Positions 22,392 through 34,082 are shown, numbered from the stretch's first letter. The stretch is 64,000 nucleotides of DNA from Nannochloropsis oceanica (GCA_004519485.1 CP038114.1:1-64000); one strand, 5' to 3'. Notes: a model not told the origin generated them from the letters alone. A program made the numbers and translations.

Positions 22392-23771
22392 CTATCCCTC
22401 CCTCCTTCCTTCCTTCCTTCCTCCCCACTCCAACGCCTGCCGATCAGTGATTGCCGTCAGGCCACGAGGTCGTCCGCGTTTGCGAGCACTCCGTCCATAA
22501 GAGGTGGGAGGGGAAGAGGCAAACCCTCCCTCACCCTCCCCCCCTTCTCCGTCTTCCTCATGTCCCAGCTCCTCTCGCTGCGATGCTGCTGCTCTTGTTG
22601 TTGCTCGTGAGGCCACGCTGTCTGTGGTCGCCACCGAGGGTGACGTGCCAGTGGAGGAGGAAGAGGAGGTAGAGGAGGTGGAGGAGGACGACGACGATGA
22701 CGGGAATGAAGGGGCAGCAACAGTAGTAGCCGCAGCAGCAGCCACAGTAGTAGCCGCAGCAGCACTAGCAGCAGTTAGAGCAGACGTGCCATGCTGGTGC
22801 TGCTGCTGCTGCTGCTGTCGTTCTTGATGCTGCTGCCGCACCCCTCGCTCCCTCCCTCTCTCCTTCTGTCGGTACACCAGCATGTAAACCTCGTCCGTGG
22901 CTCGCAACACGCGTGAGGCATCCACCTCCTCATGCCTCTTCGCGTCATCAAACAACCACCACTTCCCTTCCCCCCCCACTCCCTCCCTCCCTCCTTCTTC
23001 CATCCCCGCCATATCGTCCTTCTGTCTTCCCTTCAACTCCTCCTTCCCTCCCTCCTCCACCCCTTCCAGTACGCGCTGGTACAAAAAGTAGTGCCCGCGT
23101 TGCCTTGTTCGCCCCTGATGTATAACCACAGACATTAATTCATACTCCGAAGACAGCCCAGAGCCTCCCTCCTTCCCTCCCTCACTCCCTCCTCCTCCTC
23201 CTCCTCCTCCTCCCACAGTGGCAGCAGTGGCGGCAGCTCTTGCCATCGCCTCCCCCTCGACTGATGTCATGCTCCTTGTCCTCTTCCTAGAACCACTTCC
23301 TCCTCCACCCTTCCCTTCTTGTCCTCCCTCCCTTCCTCCCTCCTCCTCCCTCCCACTCCCACTGTAAAACGAAGACAAATTTAACGTGTCTTCAAATGTA
23401 ACGGCCGTCCGGATCTTCTTCAAGCTGTTGTTGAATCTCAAGAGTCGCAGACATAGATACCGAGGCAACGTCGCCAAACGCAAATGCTGATGTTTCTCGT
23501 GCCGGGCCAGAGGCAAGGGAAGAAAGGAGGGAGGGAGGACGGGGAGGGTTTCATTCCTGTCGTTGGTGTGGGGGTGGGACAAGATAGCAGGAGGGGGAGG
23601 AGGAGGAGGAGGAGGAGGAGGAGGAGGAGGAGGAGGCGGAGGAGGGGAGGGCGGGAGCGGGGGGGAGCGGCTGCATCGGGTGGGGGTGAAACGACCTCCA
23701 GCGTTGCTGCTGCTGCTGCCACTGCTGCTTGGAGGCTGCGCATGCGTGGGCGTCCGTCTACCCTCCCTCCC

Positions 23772-23803
<32 letters not shown>

Positions 23804-25169
23804 CTCCTCCTCCTCCTCCTCCTCCTCCTCCATCTTCTTTTGGCTCCCCTTCTGTGATTCCTTCTCCTGCTGCACCTTCTTTCGCTGCTCCTCCTCCGCC
23901 ACTCTCATCACAACCCTCTTCCTTCTCACCCTCCTTCCTGCCCTCGTCTCCCGCAGCAGCAGCAGCAGTAGCAGCAGCAGCAGGAGGAGACCGTCCATAC
24001 GGACATCCCACCTCCTCGCATTCCCTCCCTCCCACCACCTTATCCTCAAACACACTCTCCTTCAGGCAGGTCTCGAGAGAGGAAGGGGAGGAAGGCACGG
24101 GTATGTTTAGCATCAAAAACGGCTGTGCGTGCAAGTCCTTAGGACGGGCGGGACAGGCAGGGAAGGCGGTCGGACACACCCACTCATGCTCGAAAGCTTG
24201 CCCCTCCCACAGGTCCGAAAAGAGGGGGAGGGCATGGGATGGCGATGTGGCACGGTCGACGCACCTAGGGAGGGAAGGAGGGAAGGAGGAATGGCGAGAG
24301 GGAGTATTGGAAACCTACTGTCGTTGGGACGTGAACCCCCTCCCTCCCTCTCTCCCTCCCTCCCTCCCTTGCACCCCACCAATCGGCAGCCGCGTGGAGA
24401 AAACAGGCAGGGTCCGATTGCCTGTACAAGTCGCCCATCACGCCTTCCCCTGCTTGCTGGTACTTGAGTACCCACGTGGCAGAAAGGGCTTGGCCCTTAG
24501 CGGCCGCGACAGGCACCTCCACGGCGTGATGACATAGATCCCTGGGGAAGCAGTATTCTTCCTCGCAGTCCTGGGAAACACGGGAAGGAGGAAGGGGGAG
24601 AAAGAGACAAAGCATACCAAATTGGTTTGATGGTATCGTAGAGATCGCATGGCAATGACATTTTCAAGAACCATTCCCTCCCTTTATCTCCTCTCCTCCC
24701 TCCCTCCCTCCCTCCGTACCTGATGCCTCCCCGCGAACGCCACTAGCCTCTCTCTGACATCAGGCAAGTTGACCAGTATCTGCAGAATACAATTCTGATA
24801 GCAGCTATTTCCCAGATTCATTAACCGGCAGCCAATCTGCCGTCTCAAGTCACGCTCTGGGAGCTCCACACCCAGGGACCCCCGGCGCTTGCTGCGTTCC
24901 GCCCGTGCTTCCGAGCGAGAAATTTTCTCGGCAATGTCAGGAGGCATGGATGCAGTTGTCGCCGAGCGGTGATGATGGGGATGGAGGGCAGCAAAGGAGA
25001 GGAGCGAGGGGGAAGGGGAGGTGGGGGGGGAGACCGGAGGCAGCGGCGGCATGGCTAGGAGTAGGAGAGGCTGGGGGAGAAGGGAGGAAAGGAGGTGGCA
25101 ATATTGCGGCTCTTGCCAGGAAGGAGAGACCTGGAAGGCACCTTTATCCACTGATATAATGTCACCCAC
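22392..25169 (-). CDS. Ubiquitin carboxyl-terminal hydrolase (USP family, peptidase C19)
   Basis: Three minus-strand exons: 24720-25169, 24380-24570 and 22392-24264, giving 837 residues. The Cys box is GCRLMNLGNSCYQNCILQ, with the nucleophile at Cys123 in the long form. The His box is at RGHYFLYQRV, followed by WWLFDDAKRHEEVD and VLRATDEVYMLVYRQ, the usual end of a USP fold. LPRYLCLRLLRFNNSLKKI is the strand before it. The enzyme removes ubiquitin from proteins or chains. The catalytic domain is split by long low-complexity insertions between the Cys and His boxes (poly-Gly, poly-Pro, Gly/Arg/Glu), all in frame. The C-terminus is Gln/His/Ala/Ser-rich. The start could be the internal Met at 24947 (Cys would then be 49). 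The exon 2 donor (GTGGGG) is the least certain junction. Confidence 0.88.
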
Positions 25170-25994
25170 CCAGTATTGGGAGTGTGTGTCTATGGTGCGT
25201 CAGTGGACGCGGGAGGGGAAGGAGGGGAGTGTAAGGGAAAGTCAACAATTGCGCGGATATGGACAGTATCCCCCACTTGAAGAGAGAGGGGCTGGTCGAG
25301 AGAGTGAAAGTAACCAAAAAGGCAAAAGGCGAGCAGAGTATTGGTACAAGCTGTTGCAAACAATCAAGGGAAGCTGCATGTGTGTGCCCGTGACATGGCT
25401 TTCCTTCATTGCACTGGTGCACACGGCCACCCACGACACCAAGCCCGGAAACCAGCAAGTGGCAGGGCATGTCTCATCAGCAGCAGAAGACTGGGCCGTC
25501 GCCCAACAGGCAGCGAGAGCGCCAAAACACTACTTAAGAAAGCTCCTGCGGAGGCAGCACTATCCAGGCCCTCAATCAACGATGAACACAGGCAGGGCAT
25601 GGTATTGCTTATTTGTCATTGAACCTTCACGGCAAGCACCAGCGCACAAGCTCGGCAGCGTAGGGGGGAGCAGGAGCATCGCGAACGACACCTCTCCTTT
25701 TCTCTCGGGACATTTCCTCGCGCTGCTACTCCCAAAATAGTTGTGAGCAGTAGACAGTCATAGAATGCCGTGCGGTGCCATTTTCCCGCTCTATGTAGAC
25801 ATTGGCCTTTTGCGTAAGCCATTGGACATTCTTTGATCATTGGTCAAAATCTTTTTATGTCCGTGGTGCTCACCCCTCTCCCTTCTCTCCTTCAACCTCA
25901 ACACAGACATCCTGCCTCTGGGGAGGGGTCTCCCCAACACGCGGCAACCCCCACGACAACAGCAGCAAGTGTCACCAAGCGTTGACGTGTTGCA
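25170..25994. other. Divergent intergenic region between the USP and ankyrin genes
   Basis: About 825 bp between two genes transcribed away from each other, so it should hold both promoters. No clear TATA element or other gene is seen. Confidence 0.5.
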
Positions 25995-28900
25995 ATGACC
26001 ATTGCCGGTCCTCCACCACTTCGTCCTCCTCGACCACTTCCTCTTGCCATCTCTCATCTCCAAACCCATGTAGATCAAATCAAGCAGCTTTCCTCGCCTC
26101 GTGCTCCGGCCCCCCCTTCCCCCCCTCTCTCTTTCCTGTCTCCTCTCTCCATGGGACATCGGTCCCATCATTCTACAATGATATCAGCGGCAGCGGCAGC
26201 ACAGGAAGGAGAAGGAGGAGGCGGAGGAGGGGGAGATGGCGGAAGAGGAGGAGCAGGAGGAGGGGAAGGAAGCAGCATAAGCAGCACCAGCAGGAGGGAA
26301 GGAGTCCGGGACGCCATGCATGAAATTGAGGATATGTACTCGTTTCCTCCGCCTCCTGTCACCCCTTCCTTTGCGCTCTACAACCAAAGCAACGGCTTCG
26401 GCAGCAGCACCGGCAGCAACACCGGTACCAGCACCAGCAGCACCAGCACCGGCAGCACCAGCAGCACCAGCACCAGCACCAGCAGCACCAGCATCAGCTC
26501 CAGCAGCAGCACCAGCAATACCAGCACCAGCACCAGCAGCACCAGCAGCACCAGCAGCACCAGCAGCACCCGTAGCAGCAGCCACAAACGGGCGAGGAGC
26601 ATCCGGACCTTTAAGGCCGGCGACTCGGTGGATGCGATGGATCTGGAAGGGGTGTGGCATGAAGGCACGGTGAAGGAGGTGGATGGCGTGCAGGTATAAA
26701 TGTGCCCTCCTTCCCTCCTTCATTCATCCCTCCCTCAAACGGGCCAAGGTCCTATTACTCATCCTCCCTCCCTCCCTCCCTCCCTCCCTCCCTCCCTCCC
26801 TCCCTCCCTCCCTCCCTCCCTCCCTCCCTCCTTCTCCACCCAGGGCTACCGTATCCACTTCCTCGGCTGGAGCGGACGGTGGGACGAGTGGGTGGAGGCA
26901 GGCTCGGAGAGGATCCAACCCTCTTACTCCAAGGTAGGCTTTCCACAGGCCCCTCCCTCCTTCCCTTCCTCCCTCCCTCATTCCTTCGAAGAAACGTTGA
27001 CACCTTCTTCCCTTTTTCCCTTCTTCCCTCCTTCCGTACCTCAGGTCCGGAATTGGCGCGTGTGTCTCCAACCGGGAGATGCAGTAGAAGTGAGATCCGC
27101 CGTCTTCCAAGATCGATGGCTGAGTGGCACGGTGGTGGATGTGAGGAGGGAGGAGGGTTTGGTTCGGTGCGAGTACAGGTGCGTGCCGAGGGAAGGTGGG
27201 AGGAAGGGGAAGGAGAGTGGGAGACAAGGGAGGTAGAATGGGGAGGGAAGGAGGGAGGGAGGGAAGGCGTCTCTTAAAGTATCGGTCGTAAACTTGAGAA
27301 TAATGTCTTCACTTATTCTCTCTCTCCCTCCCGCCCTCCCTCCCTCCCTCCCTCAGCCATGACTCTCGTTGGATCGATCCGACGGGGGAAGAAGTGTGCT
27401 TGCCCAACACACACTTCTCGCGAGAGCTGGATCAGGCTATGCCGCAGGTAAGGGAGGAGGGAGGAAGGGAGGGAGGAAGAGAGGGGGGGAGAGAGGGAAG
27501 GGATGACCGGAGGAACTTAGTGTCATGTCTGTTCACCCTCCCTCCTTCCCTCTTTCTCTTCGTCCCTCCTCCCCTACTCCCCTCTCTCCCTCCCCCTCTT
27601 TACAGAAAATGGAGCAAATATTCCGCGAAGGCCGTATTCACGTGGAGTGCCGGGCGGGTCATGTGGACCGGGTCCAGGCGCTGGTGAGGGAGGAGGCTTC
27701 CCTCCTCCATGCAAAGGTTCGTTGTAGTACGTTTGCATCGCTTTTTTAACATTATAGGTAGATAGATATATAGATGCAAAGGTTCGTCGTAGCCTACTAC
27801 CTCTGTAGCACGTTTGCATCGCTTTTTTAATATTATAGATGGATAGATATATATATATAGAGAGGAAGAGATGGATGGATAGATAAGTAGATGGTGCATA
27901 GATAGATTATGTGCATGCGTTCCTCTATATGACGGGTAGGTCCGTCTAAGTTCCCCCCCACCTCCTCCCATCAGTAGCCCACCCTCCTTCAGGAGCTCGA
28001 CACTGCTTCTCACCCTCCCTCCCTCCCTCCCTCCCTCCAGGGCCCCCTGGAACGTACTCCCCTCCTGGTCGCTGCCGACGGCTGCCACTTGCCCGTCCTC
28101 CGCCTCCTCCTCGCCCTCGGTGCCTCCCTTCACGACATGGATAGGAGCAATGCCACCTGCCTCCATCTCGCCGTGCGGGGACATAGGGAGCGGTGCGTCG
28201 TGCCTTCCTTCCCTCCTTCCTTCCCTCCCTCCCTCCCTCCCTCCCTCCCTCCCTCCCTCCCAGATCGCTACAAATCCACCGTCGAATTCCAAGACGGAAG
28301 CCCAACCTTCCCCCTCTCCCTCCCTCCCTCCCTCCCTCCCTCCCTCTCTCCCAGGTGTCCTGCAGTGGTGGCGGAGCTAGCTAGGCGCGGTGCTGATGTA
28401 TCGGGAAGAGACTCAAGACTCTCGACCCCCCTCCACCTGGTCGCCATGCGGGGCTATCAGGACGTAGGGAGGACACTGATTGAGGTAGGGAGGGAGGGAG
28501 GGAGAGAGGGAGGGAGGAAGGGAGGGAGGAAGGTATACTCATTAAAATTCCCTCGTCCATTAAATTTCCCCTTCGTTTTGTTCATTGTTTTACTTCCTCT
28601 CTCTCACACACATCCACCCCCACATACATGTACACTCCTACACACACTTACCCATCTGTATACACCGATCCACTACTTTAAAGCACGGCGCGGACGTGAA
28701 TGCCAAGCACACACTGACACACGCCCACACACCCATATCCCTACACACACATCTATTCTATCGTATCGTATTAAAGCACGGCGCGGACGTGAATGCCATG
28801 GACATGTCTCAGGTGACGCCCCTTCGCCACGCCGCCTACCGAGGTACGTTCCCTCCCTCCCTCCCTCCTCTCCCCTTCCCTCCCTCTCTGCACTCTGTCA

Positions 28901-29828
28901 TTCGCTGCTCTCCGGTGGTACTGACCACCCACTCCCTCCCTTCCTCCCTCACTCCCTACCTAAATCTGTCCTTTACGCACACGGCTGAAGAGCCCATTTA
29001 AAAAAAAATCCTTCCTCCCTCCCTTCCTTCCTCCCTCCCTCCCTTCCTCCCTCCCTCCTTTGACAGGCGAGGAAGCGATGGTTCGATTATTGCTTCATTT
29101 CGGGGCCGACCCCACCGTGGCTGATGCCCAAGGCGGTCTGCCTCTTGAGGTACGCCCTCCCTCCTTCCCTCCCTCCCTCCCTCCTTTTCTCTTTATTTCC
29201 CTCCCTTGGCGCATGTCCCGCCACCCACAAGCCCGTCTTGTCGTCTCGACCCACCCACCCCTCCCTCCCTCCCTCCCTCCCTCCCTCCCAGGTGGCGTGT
29301 TTCCTCCGCAATCGTCCTCGAAGGGCCTCCGTCTCTCGTCTCCTGCGGGAGGGTCATCGGGGGTTTCTCTTGAGGAAAGCCCGACAGCTGTTGCTCTGGG
29401 CAGGGGAGGTGGGGGATAGGAGGAAACGGGAGAAAGCAGAGAGGTGCTGTGCGGGGAGGGAGGGAGGGAGGGAGGGGTGGCCCAGTGTGGTGCTGACACA
29501 TGGGGGTGAGGAGGAGGAGGAGGAGGAGGAGGAGGAGGAGGAGGAGGAGGAGGAGGAGAGGGGGGAGGAAGCGCTATGGGGGGAGGAGGCGCTATGGTGT
29601 GGGGGGGTAGAGATACGGGAGGGGAGGGAGGAGGAGAAGGTGAGAGAGGAAGAGGAGGAGGAGGAAGAGGAAGAGGGAGTGGATGGAGATAGGAGGGTGG
29701 AGAAGAGGAAGGAGGGAAGGAGGGAGGGCGGGAGGGCAGCTCGGGGGAGGGTGAAGTGGGTGTGTGCACAGGTGCTGGTGGAGTTGAACCAGGATTTATT
29801 CGTAGAATTGAGTGAATATTTAACATAA
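25995..29828 (+). CDS. Tudor/chromo-barrel-like plus ankyrin-repeat protein
   Basis: Ten exons: 25995-26693, 26844-26933, 27045-27178, 27357-27447, 27606-27716, 28041-28192, 28355-28484, 28777-28843, 29067-29149 and 29292-29828; about 697 residues, all GT-AG, all in phase. After a Ser/Thr-rich N-terminus from (CAGCAC)-type repeats, residues from about 213 form two barrel modules of the Tudor/MBT/Agenet kind (KAGDSVDAMDLEGVWHEGTV, then YRIHFLGWSGRWDEWV; and GDAVEVRSAVFQDRWLSGTV). Such barrels read methylated histone tails. Ankyrin repeats follow (RTPLLVAADGCHLPVLRLLL, STPLHLVAMRGYQDVGRTLI, LRHAAYRGEEAMVRLLLHFG). The C-terminal exon contains a poly-Glu run. The combination suggests a chromatin-bound adaptor. 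The start could be the Met at 26151 or 26178. Intron donors and acceptors show local duplications (see findings). Confidence 0.82.
26400..26580 (+). repeat. CAG/CAC/AGC-rich minisatellite inside coding exon
   Basis: Irregular 6- and 9-bp repeats of AGC and ACC triplets encode a Ser/Thr run in exon 1 of the ankyrin gene. The frame stays open. Confidence 0.8.
26761..26832. repeat. (CCCT)n tract before an intron acceptor
   Basis: About 70 bp of pure CCTCCCTCCCT in intron 1 of the ankyrin gene, ending about 11 bp before the acceptor CAG. It serves as the polypyrimidine tract. Similar shorter tracts precede most acceptors in this window. Confidence 0.9.
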
Positions 29829-30771
29829 AGTGGGATGGAGGAAGGGAAAGAGGAAGGGAGGAGGAAGATGAAGACAATGAGGGTAAAAATTAAGAGAAGA
29901 GAAGATATACGTACATACAGAGTGCTTGTATGGAGTGCCTTACGCACCTCGTCATCATTGTGTGGATGTAAGGGGGGGTTGGGGTGGTGCTTGATAGAAG
30001 GGGAGGGAGGGAGAAAGGAAGGGTGGCTTTATCAGCGACCATGTAGGAAAAAAGACAAGAAGAAAGAAATACAAACGCTCTCGGACGGGCAATTATTACC
30101 ACCAAAAGGAGGCGTGCGGCGTTTCTCATGTTTACATAATTTTACATTTTACGAGCCTGTCGTACAAAAAATTTCCCGTGTCCCATTTATTTCAACATCC
30201 CTTCTCCCGTGTCCTTCTAATTTCAATATCTCCTCTCTCTCACACTCTTATCCTTCTCCTCTTTTTCTGCCGCTGCTGCTGCCGCTACTGGCGGAGATGG
30301 GGACGCGGGTCCCACCGGTCTCTGCCCTTCCACGAATGGGCCAGTCTGCCTGACCTCGCTGCCTCCAACTGTACCCTCACTCCATTCTCTTCATGGCGAA
30401 TTTTACTAATGTCATATTACGCTGCTTCTGATCCTGTGGCTGGCGCTGCCCTTGTTGATCCTTGTCCCCTTTTTGGGGCACGGCCAGTCTTTCACATGGA
30501 AGGAGAAGGTCGGGTGGGAAAATTAGCTGGAAGGGACTTTTGGTATTACGGCTAGCGACAAGTCACTCACCAGTCACAAGCCTTCCTGCCTGTTCCTGTG
30601 AAGGCTGGGGTGGTGCAGCATAGGAAACGATAGGTGGACATGACATTGGCACCAAATCTCCTCTCTCATCGTCTTTCGAATCTCATCGCTCATCACTACG
30701 CTACAGCAATACTCGCACTTGACGTGACCTCAACGCTCACTCCACAATCATTACACACAGGACCCGAATAG
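29829..30771. other. Intergenic, no gene recognised
   Basis: Between two genes in the same direction. Short overlapping ORFs only; 30240-30280 is pyrimidine-rich. Confidence 0.45.
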
Positions 30772-33219
30772 ATGCCGCGGCCACCACCGTTACCACGACC
30801 ACGACGACCTACAGTACAGGCCGCTTGGCATTGCACACTATGCTCCTTTCTCCCCCCTCTCCTCCTCCTCCTCCTCCAGCCCGTCCTCTATCAGGCCTAC
30901 ACACCCCACTCCGCCGTCGCCGCCGCCGCCGCCTCCTCCTCCGCCTCAGCCTCAGCCTCCCCCATCACGCCCAGGAGACTTTCATTGTCCTCCTCCAGCA
31001 GCAGCAGCTCCTCCAAATCCTCTACCCGCCTCGCTCGTCTCTTACAGCGCCACCAGGGCAGCAGCAGCCGCAGCAGCAGCGGCACCACAGCTGGTACCGG
31101 TGCCCAACATTCGGCCACGATCCCTGCCGTAGCCCAAACGCTGCGTGCACTCGCCTCCACACCCCAACAAGAGTGGGATCCGTCCTCCTCCATCTCCTCC
31201 TCCTTCGCTCCTCTGAGAGGCGACGGAGAGAAGGAGGTGGAGGGGGAGCTTGGGGAAGAGGAAGACGCCATGAGCTCCCTGTCCTTGGGCCAGCTCGCCT
31301 TGCTGGACGAAGTATGCTTGGAGGTGCTCGAAGCTGTTCTGGCGCCCGATGCTAGGACAGCCGAATGGCTGGTCCGCAAGGCCTTGCAGAGGGATGGGAG
31401 GGAGCTGGGGAACAAGGGGAGGATGATGGTGGCGAGACGATGCCTGGGGGTGACGAGTTTGAAGGGCCGGTTGGAGTACATGGTGAACACCGCCCTGGTC
31501 ACGGCGCACAAGAGGCAGGAAGAGGCAGTGGCGGCAAGGAAAGCGGTGGTGGTAGGCACTGGCAAAATTAACAGCGATTTAAGCAGCGTCACCACTAGTG
31601 GTAGCAGGGAAACCCTCCCTCCTCTCCCACCAGCCCTGCCCCCCCTGCCCCTCTCCCTCCGGGGACAAGCTCGGCTCCTCCTCTGTCTATACATCCTCCA
31701 CTACGAGCATGCCCCCAGTCGAGCCGACGATTTGAAACGCGGCCTCATGGGCGGCAACCCCGCCCTCTTCTCCCTCCTCCTCTCCCTCCCTCCTCCTGCC
31801 CCCTCCTTCGCCACCGCCACCACCCTCTCTTCAATGCTCCCCTCCTCCTCCTCCTCCTCCTCCTCCTCCTCCACTACCACCACCACCACCTCCTCCTTCT
31901 CCCGCTCCTCTTTAACCGTGGATGGCAATACCACGTCATCTCCTCCACAGCCCTCTCTCCCTCTCTCCCCCAGCGCTTTGGCCACATTTGACTGGCCGGA
32001 CGAAGAGACTCAGCCGGCGTTCGCGCTGGCCGCCAGGGGGTCTTTGCCCCTCTGGCTGTCCAGACAATGGGGAGGGCAGTACGGTTGGCAAGAAGCCGCA
32101 GCTCTCGCCGCAGAGGCCAACAGGCCAGGACCGGTGACCCTGAGGTGGAATCAGATGAAAGGGGGGAAGGAGGAAGGGAAAGGGGACATGTGGAAGAACA
32201 CGGAGGCGCAGTTGGAAAACTCGTCGAGCAGCAGCACCAGCAGCATTACCGTTCCCACCCTCCCTCCGTCCTTCCCTCTCCTGGCCCGTCTGGCGCAGGA
32301 GGGGGTGCAGGGGGCAGAGCCCTGCCGGTGGTCGCCTGTGGGTGTGCGGTTGAGTAGAGGGAGGCCTCCCCATGGACTGTGGGGGCTAGCAGCATGGAGG
32401 GAGGGATGGTTCGAAGTGCAGGACGAAGGATCGCAGCTGGTGGCGTTGGCGACGGGGGTGGGGAGGCAGGGAGGGAAGGGAGGGGAGCATGTGCTGGATA
32501 TCTGTGCGGGGAATGGAGGAAAGAGCCTGGCAATGGGGTCGTTGATGTGGGGGGGGAGGGATGGAGGGAGGGAGGGAAAGAGGGAAGGAAGATTGTGGGT
32601 GTATGACACGCACCAGTCGAGATTGAAGCACTTGGAGGCAGGAGCGAGGCGGGCGGGGATGGGGGGCTTGGTGCGGGTGCTAGAGAGTGAGGAGGCGCTC
32701 GATGCGCTATTGTCTCCGGAAACAAAGAAAGGAGCCAGGGAGGAAGGGAAGGAGGAAGGGCGGTGTGATGTCGTGTTGGTGGACGCGCCGTGTTCATCCT
32801 CGGGTGTGTTGAGACGCCGCCCTTCCCTGCGGTGGACCCTTAAACCCGAGGATGCTCTCGTCACCCTCCCGGCCATCCAGCGTGCCCTGCTGACGCAAGC
32901 GCAAGCTCATGTGAAGGTGGGAGGGAGGTTGGTCTATGCGACCTGCTCTCTGCTCAAGGAGGAGAACGAGGAGGTGGTGGCTTGGTTCTTGGAACAGTAC
33001 GGAGAGGGAGGGAAGGAGGGAGGGAAGGAAGGGCGCTTTCGGGCGTTGCCTTGGCAGGGGGAGGAGGAGGCACCCTTGAGAGCGGCGGCCCAGGCGTGGA
33101 GGGATCGAAACGGAGGAGAGGGAAAAAGGGAAGAGTTGGCGCCGGGGACGTTGCAGTTGTTACCCCACGTGCATGGAACGGATGGGTTTTATATGGCGAG
33201 GTTCGAAAGGTATCGTTGA
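30772..33219 (+). CDS. RNA (cytosine-C5)-methyltransferase, RsmB/NSUN family, probably plastid-targeted
   Basis: A single exon of 815 residues. The SAM-binding motif I is VLDICAGNGGKS (about residue 576). Motif IV is DAPCSSSG at residues 671-678, followed by RRRPSLRW, and motif VI is YATCSLL with Cys725, the nucleophile that attacks C6 of the target cytosine in this family; Cys674 releases the product. The C-terminus GTDGFYMARFER is also typical. The order LRRRPSLRW to QRALLTQA fits bacterial RsmB, which methylates C967 of 16S rRNA, so an organellar rRNA is the likely target. The N-terminus has a hydrophobic core (FLPPLLLLLLQPV) then AYTP, compatible with a bipartite plastid leader, and a Ser/Ala-rich linker. 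Gly/Arg/Glu-rich insertions interrupt loops of the catalytic domain. Lack of introns is unusual here. Confidence 0.9.
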   Translation: MPRPPPLPRPRRPTVQAAWHCTLCSFLPPLLLLLLQPVLYQAYTPHSAVAAAAASSSASASASPITPRRLSLSSSSSSSSSKSSTRLARLLQRHQGSSSRSSSGTTAGTGAQHSATIPAVAQTLRALASTPQQEWDPSSSISSSFAPLRGDGEKEVEGELGEEEDAMSSLSLGQLALLDEVCLEVLEAVLAPDARTAEWLVRKALQRDGRELGNKGRMMVARRCLGVTSLKGRLEYMVNTALVTAHKRQEEAVAARKAVVVGTGKINSDLSSVTTSGSRETLPPLPPALPPLPLSLRGQARLLLCLYILHYEHAPSRADDLKRGLMGGNPALFSLLLSLPPPAPSFATATTLSSMLPSSSSSSSSSSTTTTTTSSFSRSSLTVDGNTTSSPPQPSLPLSPSALATFDWPDEETQPAFALAARGSLPLWLSRQWGGQYGWQEAAALAAEANRPGPVTLRWNQMKGGKEEGKGDMWKNTEAQLENSSSSSTSSITVPTLPPSFPLLARLAQEGVQGAEPCRWSPVGVRLSRGRPPHGLWGLAAWREGWFEVQDEGSQLVALATGVGRQGGKGGEHVLDICAGNGGKSLAMGSLMWGGRDGGREGKREGRLWVYDTHQSRLKHLEAGARRAGMGGLVRVLESEEALDALLSPETKKGAREEGKEEGRCDVVLVDAPCSSSGVLRRRPSLRWTLKPEDALVTLPAIQRALLTQAQAHVKVGGRLVYATCSLLKEENEEVVAWFLEQYGEGGKEGGKEGRFRALPWQGEEEAPLRAAAQAWRDRNGGEGKREELAPGTLQLLPHVHGTDGFYMARFERYR

Positions 33220-34082
33220 GGACATGGGATGGATATTGCAGAAGTGGCAGCAGTAGCAGTAGCAGGAGGAGGAGGAGGAAGAGAAATAAGTGCAGAATGG
33301 AAGAAGGACGTGGATTTTTGATAAACTCGTTGGTGTACGTGTATTGATAGATGAAGAAAAAAAGGAGGAGGAAAACATAAGTATCGGGGAGAAAGTACTT
33401 TTGAAGATGACGATACAGTGAGGGAGAGACATCATGTGTATCTGTATCTAGTCGGGAACTAGTCTCAGGTAAGGGTCAAAGCACTACCATATAAAGTTAA
33501 GGAATAAATATGCACGATAGACGCTGTGCGACTGAAATCAAGCTGTTTCATGCTTTTATCCCTCCTTTTCTTTCTGAGTGTCTGTCTTTCGTTGATATTA
33601 CGAGTATCAATTTATTCATTTATTACTCTGCCGCCCACTTTTTCCTGTCAATGTGGTAGGTCGAGTGGAAAGGGAGGGAAGGAAGATGGGAACTGGCAAC
33701 GGTTGGCGACGTGCTCTGTACAACGGCACCGCTCTGAAGCAAGGCAAATTGAGTGTGGCCCAGCCCAGCCCACAAAACGATGGAAAGGGTTAATACTGTT
33801 TCTTAAGTCGGGGGATAGACTGGGCTTGGGGCACGAACCTGAAGAGGTATTGGTTTGAATGGAGATATCAACTTACTGCTTGATTGGTTTGAATGGAGAT
33901 ATCAATTTACTGCTTGAGGGCTACTTGGGTGGGGCATGCTGCTGCAGCTCCCCCACAGCCATGCGTAGGAAGGCCAGGTGGATACTGGGAAAATGGAGTT
34001 AACGCCCTAAAAATCTCTTTTTTCCCTTCCAAATGGCAGGGGCGGCACAGCCAGCAAGTATGCCAGCAGTTTCATCGTTGTC
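33220..34082. other. Intergenic, with a short tandem duplication
   Basis: At 33850-33916 a segment of about 41 bp (GGTTTGAATGGAGATATCAA through TTACTGCTTGA) occurs twice in a row with one or two changes. No gene is seen. Confidence 0.6.

Noticed and set aside
22500-24110. Long plus-strand ORFs opposite the ubiquitin protease
   Set aside because: They are antisense shadows of Gly/Pro/Glu-rich coding repeats; the conserved USP motifs are all on the minus strand.
26400-26580. Regular AGC/CAC repeats resembling a repeat array such as CRISPR
   Set aside because: There are no spacers. It is an in-frame Ser/Thr codon repeat in a eukaryotic exon.
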